From assembly GCF_002001005.1 (NCBI RefSeq), contig NZ_MUNX01000045.1, positions 1 through 45,997 on the forward strand: 45,997 bases of DNA, written 5' to 3'. Under the pieces are notes generated by a model that saw nothing but the letters and a program-made list of their open reading frames with translations, made no database searches and was not told where the DNA came from. Made by a program: the position numbers and the translations under genes. Of the stretch, positions 17,123-26,236 are shown piece by piece (the first letter of the stretch is position 1; the number at the start of each line of letters is the position of its first letter). The DNA is from Flavobacterium sp. A45. GTDB lineage: Bacteria > Bacteroidota > Bacteroidia > Flavobacteriales > Flavobacteriaceae.

Positions 17123-18209
17123 TTAGCATTTTTTTGAAATAAGGGATTAACTGATCGGCCATTACTTTATCATCAGCGATATCAGGATGATAACCACAGC
17201 CTTTTGGAGACATTGGCTGGAATTCGAACAATGCAATTGGTTTGTGCATTTTATCATTTTCAAAAGCCTGAATCACTTTTTTCAGACATTTTACCAAAGT
17301 CACATTTCGCTCTCCCGAAACCATCGGACTGTTCAATAAAACAATTCTCGTGTTTGGTGCGTGTTTGTAAACTGTTTTGATAAAATCAATATAATTTGAA
17401 ACATATTTTTCTTCATTAAAAGGAAGTCGCGCTTTTTTACCATCACCGTCTGAAAGATCATTAGTTCCCAAACAAATGCTCACTAAATCAGGCTGAAAAA
17501 CAAAATCATACGGTTTTGAACTGTCTTTATTCAGATACAGATTTTCATACACATCCGGAATAATGGGTTCGTTCTCATGCTCATCATTCCAGTTGCGGTA
17601 CATCCCATAACCAGAAACAGAACTCAACACAAAATCGATATCCAATGCTCTGGAAAGCACTGGACCATAAGCCCAATAAGCATTGTGCTGATCGTACCAA
17701 TCTCCGCTCCCGCAAGGAATTGTAGACGCATCATTACCATATCCGCAAGTTATAGAATCACCTATCAGTTCAATTTTTTTCTTCTTTTTGGACGCAGTAG
17801 ATTCTACTAACTTCGCAGTTGTTCCTGCAAATAAAACACCACCGTTAGCGGCTTCGGTAGCTTTATAAATGGAAAGGTGATGCGTTTTTTTACTATTGGG
17901 TACAGCAATTGGAAAAGATTTTACTTCCCCTTTTTCTATACGAACTCTCCCGATATATTTACCATCGAGTTCCAAGGAAACATAGTTTTGGTGATCCTCC
18001 ATGCTTTGTAATAAAACAGCACAGGAGTTTCCTTCAAAATCAAAAGACACTGACGAAGCTGCACCAATAAGGATCGCTTTATTGTCCAGCATTTTCTCGA
18101 TTCTCCCTTGATATTCAAAAAGCGAATGGGTTTCAGCCTTTTTTTGGGCAACAGAAAAAGACGAAATGGCAATCAATAAAAATAAAAGGTATTTTTTTTT
18201 GTAATTCAT
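17112..18209 (-). CDS. CE2-type SGNH acetyl esterase
   Basis: A 365-residue secreted esterase matching carbohydrate esterase family 2: an N-terminal jelly-roll domain (about 25-135), then an SGNH hydrolase domain. The catalytic serine is Ser152 in IELIGDSITCGYG; CLGTNDLSDG (246-255) is block III, and His341 in GCGYHPD is the likely catalytic histidine, in line with CE2 enzymes using a Ser-His dyad. I chose the ATG at 18209 (MNYKKKYLLFLL, a good signal peptide) over a TTG at 18245, because a TAnnTTTG element at 18243-18250 would put the transcript start downstream of that TTG. First gene of the leftward esterase/GH3 group; likely deacetylates mannan or mannan oligosaccharides. Confidence 0.85.
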   Translation of the reverse strand: MNYKKKYLLFLLIAISSFSVAQKKAETHSLFEYQGRIEKMLDNKAILIGAASSVSFDFEGNSCAVLLQSMEDHQNYVSLELDGKYIGRVRIEKGEVKSFPIAVPNSKKTHHLSIYKATEAANGGVLFAGTTAKLVESTASKKKKKIELIGDSITCGYGNDASTIPCGSGDWYDQHNAYWAYGPVLSRALDIDFVLSSVSGYGMYRNWNDEHENEPIIPDVYENLYLNKDSSKPYDFVFQPDLVSICLGTNDLSDGDGKKARLPFNEEKYVSNYIDFIKTVYKHAPNTRIVLLNSPMVSGERNVTLVKCLKKVIQAFENDKMHKPIALFEFQPMSPKGCGYHPDIADDKVMADQLIPYFKKMLNEK

Positions 18210-18526
18210 AATCTTTTGGGACTTTCTTTGTAATATAGTAAACAAATATAAAACTATTGTAATTTAGGATTAGATACTATTTTTTCAAACTATAATCAAA
18301 AATTTACATGATTCATTACAATTCATCTTTTATTGTAATAACAGTATTTACGATTAAAAAAAACATAAACTAGAATAGTTTTTTATTTATTTTTATGGAT
18401 CAATTATCTAAACTTCTAAAACAGATGAATTAAAACAACAAATAAAAAACGCGTATGCGGTCTGCCTGCGGCTGACAATTCCCCAAATCATGTAACGTAA
18501 AAAACCTAACCAAATAAACCTGCAAA
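18210..18526. other. 317-bp divergent intergenic region
   Basis: No gene is seen here. It separates the leftward esterase gene from the rightward M48 peptidase. It contains a promoter candidate for the esterase (18243-18250), a perfect 8-bp inverted repeat ATTACAAT/ATTGTAAT (18315-18322 and 18332-18339), and a G+C-rich mini-hairpin GTCTGCCTGCGGCTGAC at 18460-18476 inside otherwise A+T-rich DNA. The latter two have no assigned function. Confidence 0.5.
18243..18250 (-). promoter_or_regulatory. -7 promoter element of the esterase operon
   Basis: CAAATATA on the plus strand reads TATATTTG leftward, an exact match to the Bacteroidota TAnnTTTG element. The transcript would begin near 18237, about 28 nt before the ATG at 18209. 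No clear -33 TTG is present at the usual distance. Confidence 0.5.
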
Positions 18527-20599
18527 ATGAATATTCAAGTATCTAAAAACTTTAAAAAAATGACAACAAAAGCAATTTTTTCTATTGCTTTATTTATACT
18601 CACTTATATCATTTTATTAATCTTAGCCATTTGTCTAACCATTTTATGCATAGCTGGAGCTATTGCCATTATTGCAGCAAAACCAATGTTTGCAACTGTT
18701 GCTTTAGGAATTGGTTTAGGCAGTTTAGGTTTATTCATAATTGCATTTTTATTCAAATTCATCTTTAAAAAACATAAAATAGACCGAACACATTTAACAG
18801 AAATCACCAAGACTGATGAGCCCAAGCTGTTTCAGTTTATTGAAGAAATCACAATAGAAACAGAGACCCATTTTCCAAACAAAATTTATTTATCATCAGA
18901 TGTAAATGCTTGTGTGTTTTATGATTCAAGTTTTTGGAGTATGTTCTTTCCAATTAAAAAAAACTTACAAATTGGATTGGGGCTTGTGAACACAATTACG
19001 GAACAAGAATTTAAGGCAATTTTGGCCCATGAATTTGGTCATTTTTCCCAAAGAAGCATGAAAGTTGGAAGTTATGTTTATAATGTGAACCAAGTAATTT
19101 TCAATATGCTTTACGATAACGAATCTTTCGATAAAATGATACAAAAATGGGCTAGCACTAGTGGCTACTTTGCAATTTTTGTGATGCTTTCACTGAAAAT
19201 CATTAAAGGAATTCAATGGATACTTAAGAAAATGTATGACTATATTAATCTAAATTATTTGGCCCTTTCCAGAGAAATGGAATTTCATGCGGATGAAGTT
19301 GCGGCAAATGTTGCAGGATATCCACCTCTTAAACATTCCCTTCTGAGAATGGATTTGGCTGATCATTCCTATAATTCAGTTCTGAATTTCTATTCTGAAA
19401 AAATATCTGAAAATATTAAAAGTGAAAACATCTACAAAGAACAAAGTTATGTAATGAGTTTTTTAGGAAAAGAAAGCGATTTAACTTTCAAAAACAATTT
19501 ACCTGAGGTAACGGAATTAGACCTGAGTAAATACAACAAATCAAAACTTAACATAAAAGATCAATGGGCGTCGCACCCTAGTGTTGAGGAGCGTATCTTA
19601 AATATTGAAAAAACAAATATCATAAAAGAAAACCCGAACAATATTCCGGCAATTCTGTTATTTAATAATCCAGAGTTAATACAAACAAAACTTACTGAAA
19701 AATTGTTTTCACAAATAGAATACACGGATAAAATCACTTCTTTTAAAATGGATGATTTTAAGAGTGAGTACGTTGATAACTATGAAAAAAACAGTTTTAA
19801 TAAAATCTTCAATGGGTATTATGACAATAAAAATCCAAACTATTTTGATGTAGATACTATTGATACATCCCAAAAATCAGAAACCTTTGAATCGCTTTTT
19901 GATAAAGAAAAAATTGACATGGTTTATGATTTTATTGCTTTGGAAAATGACAAAAACACGTTAACCGACATCTCAAAGAATAATTTTCAAATAAAAACAT
20001 TTGATTATGACGGACAAAAATTCAAAGCAAATGAAGCCCAAGGAATCACAACAAGACTTGAAGAAGAAATTGAAAATTTAAAAGCTAAAATTACCGAAAA
20101 TGACATAAAAATTTACTCTTATTTCTACCAACAAACTCCAAACAAGGACTACCGTGAAGCATTAAATCTAAAATACCGTAACTTCTTTAAATTTGACGCA
20201 GCGTTTAATCTAAAAATTGAGATGTATTCCAATCTTTTAAATGCAGCGCATTTTTTCCATGTTGTTACCCCTCTTGAACAAATCAAATCAAATTTGACAG
20301 AATTTAAAAAAGTAGAAAAAGAATTTAAAAAGGAAATCTCTGATGTCCTTCACCAAGAAATTTACAAACCCGAATTGACAGAGCCAATAAAAGAAAACTT
20401 TGAAAAATACCTTGCTGAAGATTGGGTTTACTTTAGCAATCAAAACTATTTGGACAATGAAATGGAAATTTTATTTACAGCAATGAACGACTATAATTAC
20501 GTTCTTTCAAAAGGATACTTTCAAACAAAAAAGGATTTGTTGAATTTCAAAAACAAACTATTCGAAAATAATCATCTCCTTAGCAATGTCGTTTCCTAA
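18527..20599 (+). CDS. Membrane-bound M48 family zinc metallopeptidase
   Basis: A 690-residue protein with two strongly hydrophobic segments (about 15-50 and 55-80) and a cytosol- or periplasm-facing M48 (HtpX/Ste24-like) domain. The zinc motif is His168-Glu169-x-x-His172 in AILAHEFGHFSQRS, with the third ligand likely Glu252 in SREMEFHADEVA. A third hydrophobic stretch lies between them (about 212-232). SHPSVEERILNIEK is a typical segment after the active site. The remaining 300 residues, to the C terminus, are charged, partly coiled-coil-like (TRLEEEIENLKAKI) and not recognised. Such proteins are often annotated as M48 family metallopeptidases of membrane protein quality control; the substrate is unknown. 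It stands alone between divergent and convergent neighbours. Confidence 0.85.
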   Translation: MNIQVSKNFKKMTTKAIFSIALFILTYIILLILAICLTILCIAGAIAIIAAKPMFATVALGIGLGSLGLFIIAFLFKFIFKKHKIDRTHLTEITKTDEPKLFQFIEEITIETETHFPNKIYLSSDVNACVFYDSSFWSMFFPIKKNLQIGLGLVNTITEQEFKAILAHEFGHFSQRSMKVGSYVYNVNQVIFNMLYDNESFDKMIQKWASTSGYFAIFVMLSLKIIKGIQWILKKMYDYINLNYLALSREMEFHADEVAANVAGYPPLKHSLLRMDLADHSYNSVLNFYSEKISENIKSENIYKEQSYVMSFLGKESDLTFKNNLPEVTELDLSKYNKSKLNIKDQWASHPSVEERILNIEKTNIIKENPNNIPAILLFNNPELIQTKLTEKLFSQIEYTDKITSFKMDDFKSEYVDNYEKNSFNKIFNGYYDNKNPNYFDVDTIDTSQKSETFESLFDKEKIDMVYDFIALENDKNTLTDISKNNFQIKTFDYDGQKFKANEAQGITTRLEEEIENLKAKITENDIKIYSYFYQQTPNKDYREALNLKYRNFFKFDAAFNLKIEMYSNLLNAAHFFHVVTPLEQIKSNLTEFKKVEKEFKKEISDVLHQEIYKPELTEPIKENFEKYLAEDWVYFSNQNYLDNEMEILFTAMNDYNYVLSKGYFQTKKDLLNFKNKLFENNHLLSNVVS

Positions 20600-20636
20600 A
20601 CTACACTGACTATTTCACAAACTTTATATCACAAAA

Positions 20637-20660
20637 AAACCACCCTCATCAGGGTGGTTT
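20637..20660. terminator. Bidirectional terminator, M48 / DUF1573
   Basis: A perfect 10-bp hairpin pairs AAACCACCCT (20637-20646) with AGGGTGGTTT (20651-20660) across the loop CATC, between two converging genes. The leftward transcript gains a run of seven T, the rightward only three. The same CCACCCTCATCAGG core recurs in the terminator at 23203-23229. Confidence 0.85.
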
Positions 20661-20683
20661 AAAATTATTTACCGATAATCAAA

Positions 20684-21115
20684 CTAGCTTTTCACTGCCG
20701 TAGAAGCAGCCACTACTGTTCCTTTAATCGTTAAGACTTTGACAGTCGTTTCAGCATTTGTTGTTACCGATACTGTTTTGGTAAATGCCCCAGCATTTGC
20801 AGCGTTATAAGTCGCAGTAACGGTACCTGACTTCCCTGGCGCAATTGGTGTCTTGGTATAATTAGTTGCCGTACATCCGCAAGAACCTTGCACATTGGTA
20901 ACTATAACAGCTGTTTTTCCTGTATTTTTAAATTCGAAAACAATTGGTTTCGGTGTATTTTGAGGAATTGTTCCCACATCTATAGTCTCGCTTTTCCATA
21001 CAACTGATGAAGCTGCTGCAATAGTTTTAGAAACTAACGTTTTTACAGGTTCGATAGCCGAAAAAGACATTAAACTTAGAGTCAATGCCAGCATTGAAAT
21101 TTTAATCATTTTCAT
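20684..21115 (-). CDS. DUF1573 domain protein, exported
   Basis: A 143-residue small exported protein with a signal peptide (residues 1-20) and one DUF1573 domain. The domain shows the Ig-like beta-sandwich pattern (DVGTIPQNTPKPIVFEFKNTG) and the hallmark GSCGCT (82-87), followed by TKTPIAPGKSGTVTATY. Such proteins are common in Bacteroidota and their function is not established. A promoter match lies 37 bp upstream and a terminator 24 bp downstream, so it is probably a single-gene unit. Confidence 0.88.
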   Translation of the reverse strand: MKMIKISMLALTLSLMSFSAIEPVKTLVSKTIAAASSVVWKSETIDVGTIPQNTPKPIVFEFKNTGKTAVIVTNVQGSCGCTATNYTKTPIAPGKSGTVTATYNAANAGAFTKTVSVTTNAETTVKVLTIKGTVVAASTAVKS

Positions 21116-21151
21116 ATTGTTATTTTTTATTGGTTACTGTTTTGAATAATC

Positions 21152-21159
21152 CAAAAGTA
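21152..21159 (-). promoter_or_regulatory. -7 promoter element of the DUF1573 gene
   Basis: CAAAAGTA on the plus strand reads TACTTTTG leftward, matching TAnnTTTG. It predicts a leader of about 29 nt before the ATG at 21115. No -33 element is evident. Confidence 0.45.
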
Positions 21160-21256
21160 GATTAGAAAAACAGATACCCTTGTTAAGCGGTATCCAATGT
21201 TTGTTAACGACTTGTTAATGCAAAAAAGACAGCCAAATTTTGACTAATATTACATA

Positions 21257-22516
21257 ATGAAACTGACTAAACTCAATAGCAGCATCCTAATTGGATTAAT
21301 CGCCATTATAGGAATCCTGATAGCCCAATTGCTTTGGACAAAAGAAGCTTTTACTATTGAAGAAAAAAAGTTCAGCCAAAGAGCACACATCGCCTTACTG
21401 GAAGTGGTCAAAAAATTATATCTTGGAACCAATCATGAACTTCCCGGTAAAAATCCTGTGAGCAAAATTTCTAATGATTATTATATTGTAAATGTTGATA
21501 ACGATTTTGAACCCGAAATTTTAGAATTTTATCTCATATCAGAATTCCGAAAAATGAATATAACTACGGATTTTGAATATGCCATGTACAATTGTCAAAG
21601 CGACGAAATGGTTTATGGCAATTACATCTCACTATCCGAAAAGAAACAGACCAAACATTCTGTACATTTCCCCAAACACAAAAATTTTGTTTATTATTTT
21701 GCCATCCGATTTCCTAATGAAACTACATATCTGTTCAGCTCATTGCGGTTTTGGTTCGTACTTTCGATTGCATTAATTATCATTTTACTGGTCTATGTGT
21801 ATTCAATTTTTACGCTTTTACAACAAAAAAAATACTCCGATTTACAGCGTGACTTCATCAATAATATGACCCATGAATTTAAAACTCCCTTGTCTTCCAT
21901 ACTAATTGCCTCCAATTACCTCATCAAGCAAAATCCAATTCTGCAAGATGAAAAACTGGAAAAGTACACCCATATCATTATTGACCAAAGCAACAAATTA
22001 AACCAACATATCGAGAAAATTTTAGCGGTTGCAAAATCTGATAATGCTCCTTTAGTGTTAAACAAAATTCAGCTGAATGTTTTACCAATTTTAGAATCTG
22101 TAATTGAAAACATTAAGCTAAAACATCCCGAAACCCAAATCGAAATTAAAACCGATTTAGCTTCCATCACTATTGAAGCTGACGAATTTCATTTCACCAA
22201 TTTAGTTTATAATCTGCTGGATAATGCAATCAAATACTGTGAAAATAAACCCGAAATTAGTATTGCTATTGCAAAAATTGGAAAGCATTTGCAATTAAAC
22301 TTTACTGACAACGGCATTGGAATCTCCCCAAAAAACATCCCCTTTGTATTTGATAAATTTTACAGAGTACCGAGTCAAAAAAGCAATGAAGTAACTGGGT
22401 TTGGACTAGGTTTATACTATGTCAAGAAAATTTGTGATCTTCATCATTGGAAAATAACTGTAAAATGTAATCTAGAAAAAGGTTGTGCCTTTTCACTACT
22501 AATTCCACAAAATTAA
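21257..22516 (+). CDS. Sensor histidine kinase
   Basis: A 419-residue membrane sensor kinase. Transmembrane helices at about 8-27 and 164-187 flank a roughly 135-residue periplasmic sensing domain with no recognised fold. The dimerisation and phosphoacceptor helix contains His206 in NNMTHEFKTPLSSI. The ATPase domain has the N box (LVYNLLDNAIKYC), G1 (DNGIGISPKN) and G2 (GFGLGLYYVKK). The stop codon overlaps the ATG of the response regulator by one base (TAATG), so the two form a coupled two-component pair. The signal is unknown. Confidence 0.92.
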   Translation: MKLTKLNSSILIGLIAIIGILIAQLLWTKEAFTIEEKKFSQRAHIALLEVVKKLYLGTNHELPGKNPVSKISNDYYIVNVDNDFEPEILEFYLISEFRKMNITTDFEYAMYNCQSDEMVYGNYISLSEKKQTKHSVHFPKHKNFVYYFAIRFPNETTYLFSSLRFWFVLSIALIIILLVYVYSIFTLLQQKKYSDLQRDFINNMTHEFKTPLSSILIASNYLIKQNPILQDEKLEKYTHIIIDQSNKLNQHIEKILAVAKSDNAPLVLNKIQLNVLPILESVIENIKLKHPETQIEIKTDLASITIEADEFHFTNLVYNLLDNAIKYCENKPEISIAIAKIGKHLQLNFTDNGIGISPKNIPFVFDKFYRVPSQKSNEVTGFGLGLYYVKKICDLHHWKITVKCNLEKGCAFSLLIPQN

Positions 22517-23202
22517 TGAGTACTGTTCGAATATTATATACCGAAGACGATGCAACCTTAGCATTCCTGACCAAAGATAATTTGGAACAAAATCACTATG
22601 AAGTGACGCATTGCGAAGATGGAAAATCTGGTTTTGAAGCTTTCAAAAAGGGAGCTTTTGATATTTGTATTTTGGATATAATGATGCCAAAAATGGATGG
22701 ATTTGAATTGGCAACCGAAATCAGGAAACTAGATACCGATGTTCCGATAATATTCCTCTCTGCCAAAACCCTGAAAGAAGACCGCATTAAAGGTCTCCGA
22801 CTGGGAGCCGATGATTATCTCGTAAAGCCTTTTAGCATCGAAGAATTACTCCTTAAAATTGAAATATTTTTGAGGCGCTCCCGTAAAAATAATGCGGTTG
22901 ACAAATCAATTTATGAAATTGGAAAATACCAATTCGACACCAAAAATTTCATCCTTTTTAATGAAACCGAAAAGATAACTCTCACCCAACGTGAAGCCGA
23001 TCTCTTAAAATTATTTCTGGACAATAAAAATGTAGTTTTAAAACGGGAGCAAATCCTAACCTCTCTTTGGGGTGACGATGATTATTTTATGGGACGCAGT
23101 CTTGATGTTTTTATTTCCCGTCTTCGCAAAATTTTGGCAAACGAAAAAGGAATTGCTATTGAGAATTTACATGGTATTGGATTTAGGTTTACTGTAAAAT
23201 AA
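22516..23202 (+). CDS. OmpR-family response regulator
   Basis: A 228-residue response regulator: receiver domain (residues 1-120) with acidic pocket Glu10/Asp11, phosphoacceptor Asp54 (CILDIMMPKMDG), Ser82 and Lys104 (LVKPFS), then a winged-helix DNA-binding domain (about 130-228; TLTQREADLLKLF, SLDVFISRLRKIL). I chose the ATG at 22516, which overlaps the kinase stop, over an in-frame TTG at 22483 whose extra 11 residues do not belong to the domain. It pairs with the upstream kinase and is closed by a hairpin terminator. Confidence 0.93.
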   Translation: MSTVRILYTEDDATLAFLTKDNLEQNHYEVTHCEDGKSGFEAFKKGAFDICILDIMMPKMDGFELATEIRKLDTDVPIIFLSAKTLKEDRIKGLRLGADDYLVKPFSIEELLLKIEIFLRRSRKNNAVDKSIYEIGKYQFDTKNFILFNETEKITLTQREADLLKLFLDNKNVVLKREQILTSLWGDDDYFMGRSLDVFISRLRKILANEKGIAIENLHGIGFRFTVK

Positions 23203-23229
23203 AAAAACCACCCTCATCAGGTGGTTTTT
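23203..23229. terminator. Bidirectional terminator, response regulator / carboxylase operon
   Basis: AAAAACCACC (23203-23212) pairs with GGTGGTTTTT (23220-23229) across a 7-base loop between converging genes. T runs follow in both directions (five rightward, seven leftward). It shares the CCACCCTCATCAGG core with the terminator at 20637-20660. Confidence 0.85.
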
Positions 23230-23244
23230 CAATTCTTATAAAAA

Positions 23245-24786
23245 CTACAAAGGAATATTCCCGTGTTTTCTATCAGGAGTTACACTTACTTTATTCTCCA
23301 GCATACTAAACGCTTTTATCAGTTTGCGTCTTGTGTCCTGCGGAAGGATAACCTCATCTACAAAACCGCGTTGTGCTGCTGTGTAAGGATTAGCAAATAA
23401 CTCGGCGTACTCAGCTTCTTTTTCTAGAAGTTTGGCTTCGTGGTCTTCGGCATCGTGGATTTCTTTTTTGAAGATAATTTCAGACGCGCCTTTAGCTCCC
23501 ATTACGGCAATTTCTGCAGTAGGCCATGCAAAATTCATATCGGCGCCAATGTGTTTAGAATTCATTACATCATAAGCACCACCATACGCTTTACGGGTGA
23601 TTACGGTTACTCTTGGCACCGTAGCTTCGCTTAATGCGTAAAGCAATTTTGCTCCGTGAACAATAATTCCGTTCCATTCTTGGTCAGTTCCTGGCAAAAA
23701 GCCCGGTACATCCACCAATACCAATAACGGAATATTAAACGCATCGCAAAAACGAGTAAAACGCGCTGCTTTTATCGAACTGTTTACATCCAGACAACCC
23801 GCCAAAAACATTGGTTGGTTGGCTACAATTCCTATACTTCTACCTCCCAATCGGGCAAAGCCCACGAGGATGTTTTCGGCATAGTTTTTATGGATTTCAA
23901 AAAACGAATCTTCGTCAATAATCCCTCCGATTACACTGTGCATATCGTAAGGCTTATTCGGATTATCCGGAATAATATCAGCTAATTGCAAACGCACCTC
24001 ATCTTTAAGCTCATAAGGCAAATTATGTGCAGTTTCTTTGTTGTTTTGAGGCAAATAACTCAACAATCTCTTGAGGTCTTCTAGACAAACCACATCATTC
24101 GTCGAAGTGCAATGTGCCACACCCGACTTGGTAGAATGCGTACTCGCCCCTCCCAATTCCTCCGAAGTTACGGATTCGTTAGTCACGGTTTTCACCACAT
24201 TCGGACCTGTAACAAACATATAACTGGTGTCTTCAACCATCATAGTAAAATCGGTCATAGCTGGAGAATACACAGCTCCACCGGCGCAGGGTCCCATAAT
24301 CGCAGAGATTTGCGGAATTACACCACTGGCTTGTACATTTCTGAAGAAAATATCAGCATATCCACCCAGTGAACGAACTCCTTCCTGAATACGTGCTCCA
24401 CCCGAATCATTCAGTCCAATCATAGGCGCACCCATTTTGACAGCCATGTCCATGATTTTACATATTTTCTCTGCGTGTGTTTCGGAAAGCGAACCTCCAA
24501 AAACCGTGAAATCCTGAGCAAAAATATAAACCAATCTTCCATTGATGGTTCCGTATCCCGTGATAACACCATCACCGTAATACATTTCATTTTCCATCCC
24601 AAAATCGGTAGTTCGGTGTGTTACCAACATCCCGATTTCTTCAAAAGAACCTTCATCCATCAAATAATTGATTCGCTCTCTTGCAGTCAGCTTTTTGTTC
24701 GAATGCTGTTTCGCAATACGTTTTAATCCTCCACCCAAATGGGCTTCGGCAATTTTATCATTTAGTGTTTTTATCTTGTCTTGCAT
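23245..24786 (-). CDS. Acyl-CoA carboxylase, carboxyltransferase (beta) subunit
   Basis: A 513-residue carboxyltransferase of the PccB/MmdA family, with two crotonase-like halves. [20 protein letters not shown] opens the N half; [29 protein letters not shown] and the oxyanion-hole segment [13 protein letters not shown] follow. The C half contains [34 protein letters not shown] and [15 protein letters not shown]. It would transfer carboxyl from biotin to an acyl-CoA, most likely propionyl-CoA to give methylmalonyl-CoA. It is last in a three-gene leftward operon, three bases after the biotin carboxylase. Substrate assignment between propionyl-CoA and other acyl-CoAs is from family frequency only. 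Confidence 0.9.
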   Translation of the reverse strand: MQDKIKTLNDKIAEAHLGGGLKRIAKQHSNKKLTARERINYLMDEGSFEEIGMLVTHRTTDFGMENEMYYGDGVITGYGTINGRLVYIFAQDFTVFGGSLSETHAEKICKIMDMAVKMGAPMIGLNDSGGARIQEGVRSLGGYADIFFRNVQASGVIPQISAIMGPCAGGAVYSPAMTDFTMMVEDTSYMFVTGPNVVKTVTNESVTSEELGGASTHSTKSGVAHCTSTNDVVCLEDLKRLLSYLPQNNKETAHNLPYELKDEVRLQLADIIPDNPNKPYDMHSVIGGIIDEDSFFEIHKNYAENILVGFARLGGRSIGIVANQPMFLAGCLDVNSSIKAARFTRFCDAFNIPLLVLVDVPGFLPGTDQEWNGIIVHGAKLLYALSEATVPRVTVITRKAYGGAYDVMNSKHIGADMNFAWPTAEIAVMGAKGASEIIFKKEIHDAEDHEAKLLEKEAEYAELFANPYTAAQRGFVDEVILPQDTRRKLIKAFSMLENKVSVTPDRKHGNIPL

Positions 24787-24789
24787 AAT

Positions 24790-26232
24790 TTACTGAATTG
24801 GTAAGCGTACGATTTTTTGATCTTCAAAATACTGTTTCAATGCCACCAAAGCAGCAATTTCGGCTTCCTGAGCCATTTGGTTTTTCAATACATCAGCATT
24901 GTAATATTTCTTCACAAAATGTGTGTCGAATTTCCCCGAACGAAACGCCTCGTGTTCAAAAACAAATTTCCCGAAAGGCAAAGTTGTATAAACACCTTCC
25001 ACTTGATAGTTTTCAATAGCTTTAATCATCAATTGAATTGCTTCTTCACGCGTTTGTCCGTAAGTGATTAATTTAGCCAACATCGGGTCATAATAAATCG
25101 GAATATCCATACCTTGTTCAAATCCGTTATCCACACGAATTCCTTCGCCAATTGGCAATTGATACACATCTAAATGCCCTACACTAGGCAAGAAATCATT
25201 CATCGGGTCTTCGGCATAAACACGCAATTCCAATGCGTGACCTTTTATTTTCAAGTCTTCTTGTTTAATGGATAATGCTTCCCCCCTTGCCACTCTAATT
25301 TGCAGTTCAACCAAATCAGTACCGGTAATCAATTCCGTAACAGGATGTTCTACCTGCAAACGGGTATTCATTTCAAGGAAATAGAAATTATTGTTTTCGT
25401 CCAATAAAAACTCAACTGTTCCTGCTCCAAGGTAATCACAGGATTTAGCCACCAAGACAGCTGCCTCACCCATTTTCTTACGCAATTCCGGCGTTAAAAC
25501 AGCCGAAGGGGCTTCCTCTACCACTTTTTGGTGACGACGCTGAATACTACATTCTCTTTCAAACAAATACAAAATATTTCCGTGACTGTCTGCCATCACC
25601 TGAATTTCGATATGTCGTGGAGAAGCCACATACTTTTCGATAAAAACCGAACCATCACCAAACGCAGCAACTGCTTCACTTATGGCACGATTCATTTGAG
25701 ACTCAAAATCAGCTTCGCTTTCTACCACACGCATTCCTTTTCCTCCACCTCCAGCCGAAGCTTTAATCAAGATAGGAAAACCAATTGTTGTTGCGGCTTG
25801 CTTTGCTTTTTCGATATCGGTAATCGCTTCGTCGATACCGGGAACCATCGGGATATTGTATGCTTTTACAGCATCTTTGGCAGCCAGTTTACTTCCCATA
25901 ATTTTAATGGCTTTCGACTTAGGACCTATAAAAATGATATTATTTTTCTCTGCTTCTTCGGCAAAATCAGCATTCTCACTCAGGAAACCATATCCTGGAT
26001 GAATCGCATCAACGTTCAAAGATTTGGCCACTTCAATAATTTTACTTCCCAACAAATAAGATTGGCTAGAAGGTGCTTCTCCAATCCAAACTGCTTCATC
26101 AGCAAATTTTACGTGAGGTGCATTTCTATCGGCTGTAGAATAAACTGCCACGGTTTTAATGCCCATTTTTTGTGCGGTTTTCATCACCCTAATGGCGATT
26201 TCTCCTCTATTGCCAACTAATATTTTCTTCAT
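24790..26232 (-). CDS. Acetyl/propionyl-CoA carboxylase, biotin carboxylase subunit
   Basis: A 480-residue ATP-grasp biotin carboxylase. HPGYGFLSEN (78-87), the glycine-rich ATP loop IKASAGGGGKGMRVV (156-170), the metal-site segment EMNTRLQVEHPVTE and RIYAED-like LRVYAEDP are all present. It carboxylates biotin on the partner carrier protein using ATP and bicarbonate. I place the start at the ATG 26232 (MKKILVGNRGEIA), four bases after the carrier gene's stop, not at an in-frame TTG at 26250. Unlike the alpha subunit of many propionyl-CoA carboxylases, it carries no biotinyl domain; that is the separate upstream gene. Confidence 0.92.
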   Translation of the reverse strand: MKKILVGNRGEIAIRVMKTAQKMGIKTVAVYSTADRNAPHVKFADEAVWIGEAPSSQSYLLGSKIIEVAKSLNVDAIHPGYGFLSENADFAEEAEKNNIIFIGPKSKAIKIMGSKLAAKDAVKAYNIPMVPGIDEAITDIEKAKQAATTIGFPILIKASAGGGGKGMRVVESEADFESQMNRAISEAVAAFGDGSVFIEKYVASPRHIEIQVMADSHGNILYLFERECSIQRRHQKVVEEAPSAVLTPELRKKMGEAAVLVAKSCDYLGAGTVEFLLDENNNFYFLEMNTRLQVEHPVTELITGTDLVELQIRVARGEALSIKQEDLKIKGHALELRVYAEDPMNDFLPSVGHLDVYQLPIGEGIRVDNGFEQGMDIPIYYDPMLAKLITYGQTREEAIQLMIKAIENYQVEGVYTTLPFGKFVFEHEAFRSGKFDTHFVKKYYNADVLKNQMAQEAEIAALVALKQYFEDQKIVRLPIQ

Positions 26233-26236
26233 AATT

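Noticed and set aside
18210..18245. Longer N terminus for the CE2-type esterase from TTG 18245
   Set aside because: The ATG at 18209 gives an ideal signal peptide, and the promoter element at 18243-18250 would start the transcript after the TTG.
25528..26220. 230-codon plus-strand open frame
   Set aside because: It is wholly antisense to the biotin carboxylase gene, whose motifs are clear; composition (rich in F, H, S, N) is that of a shadow frame.
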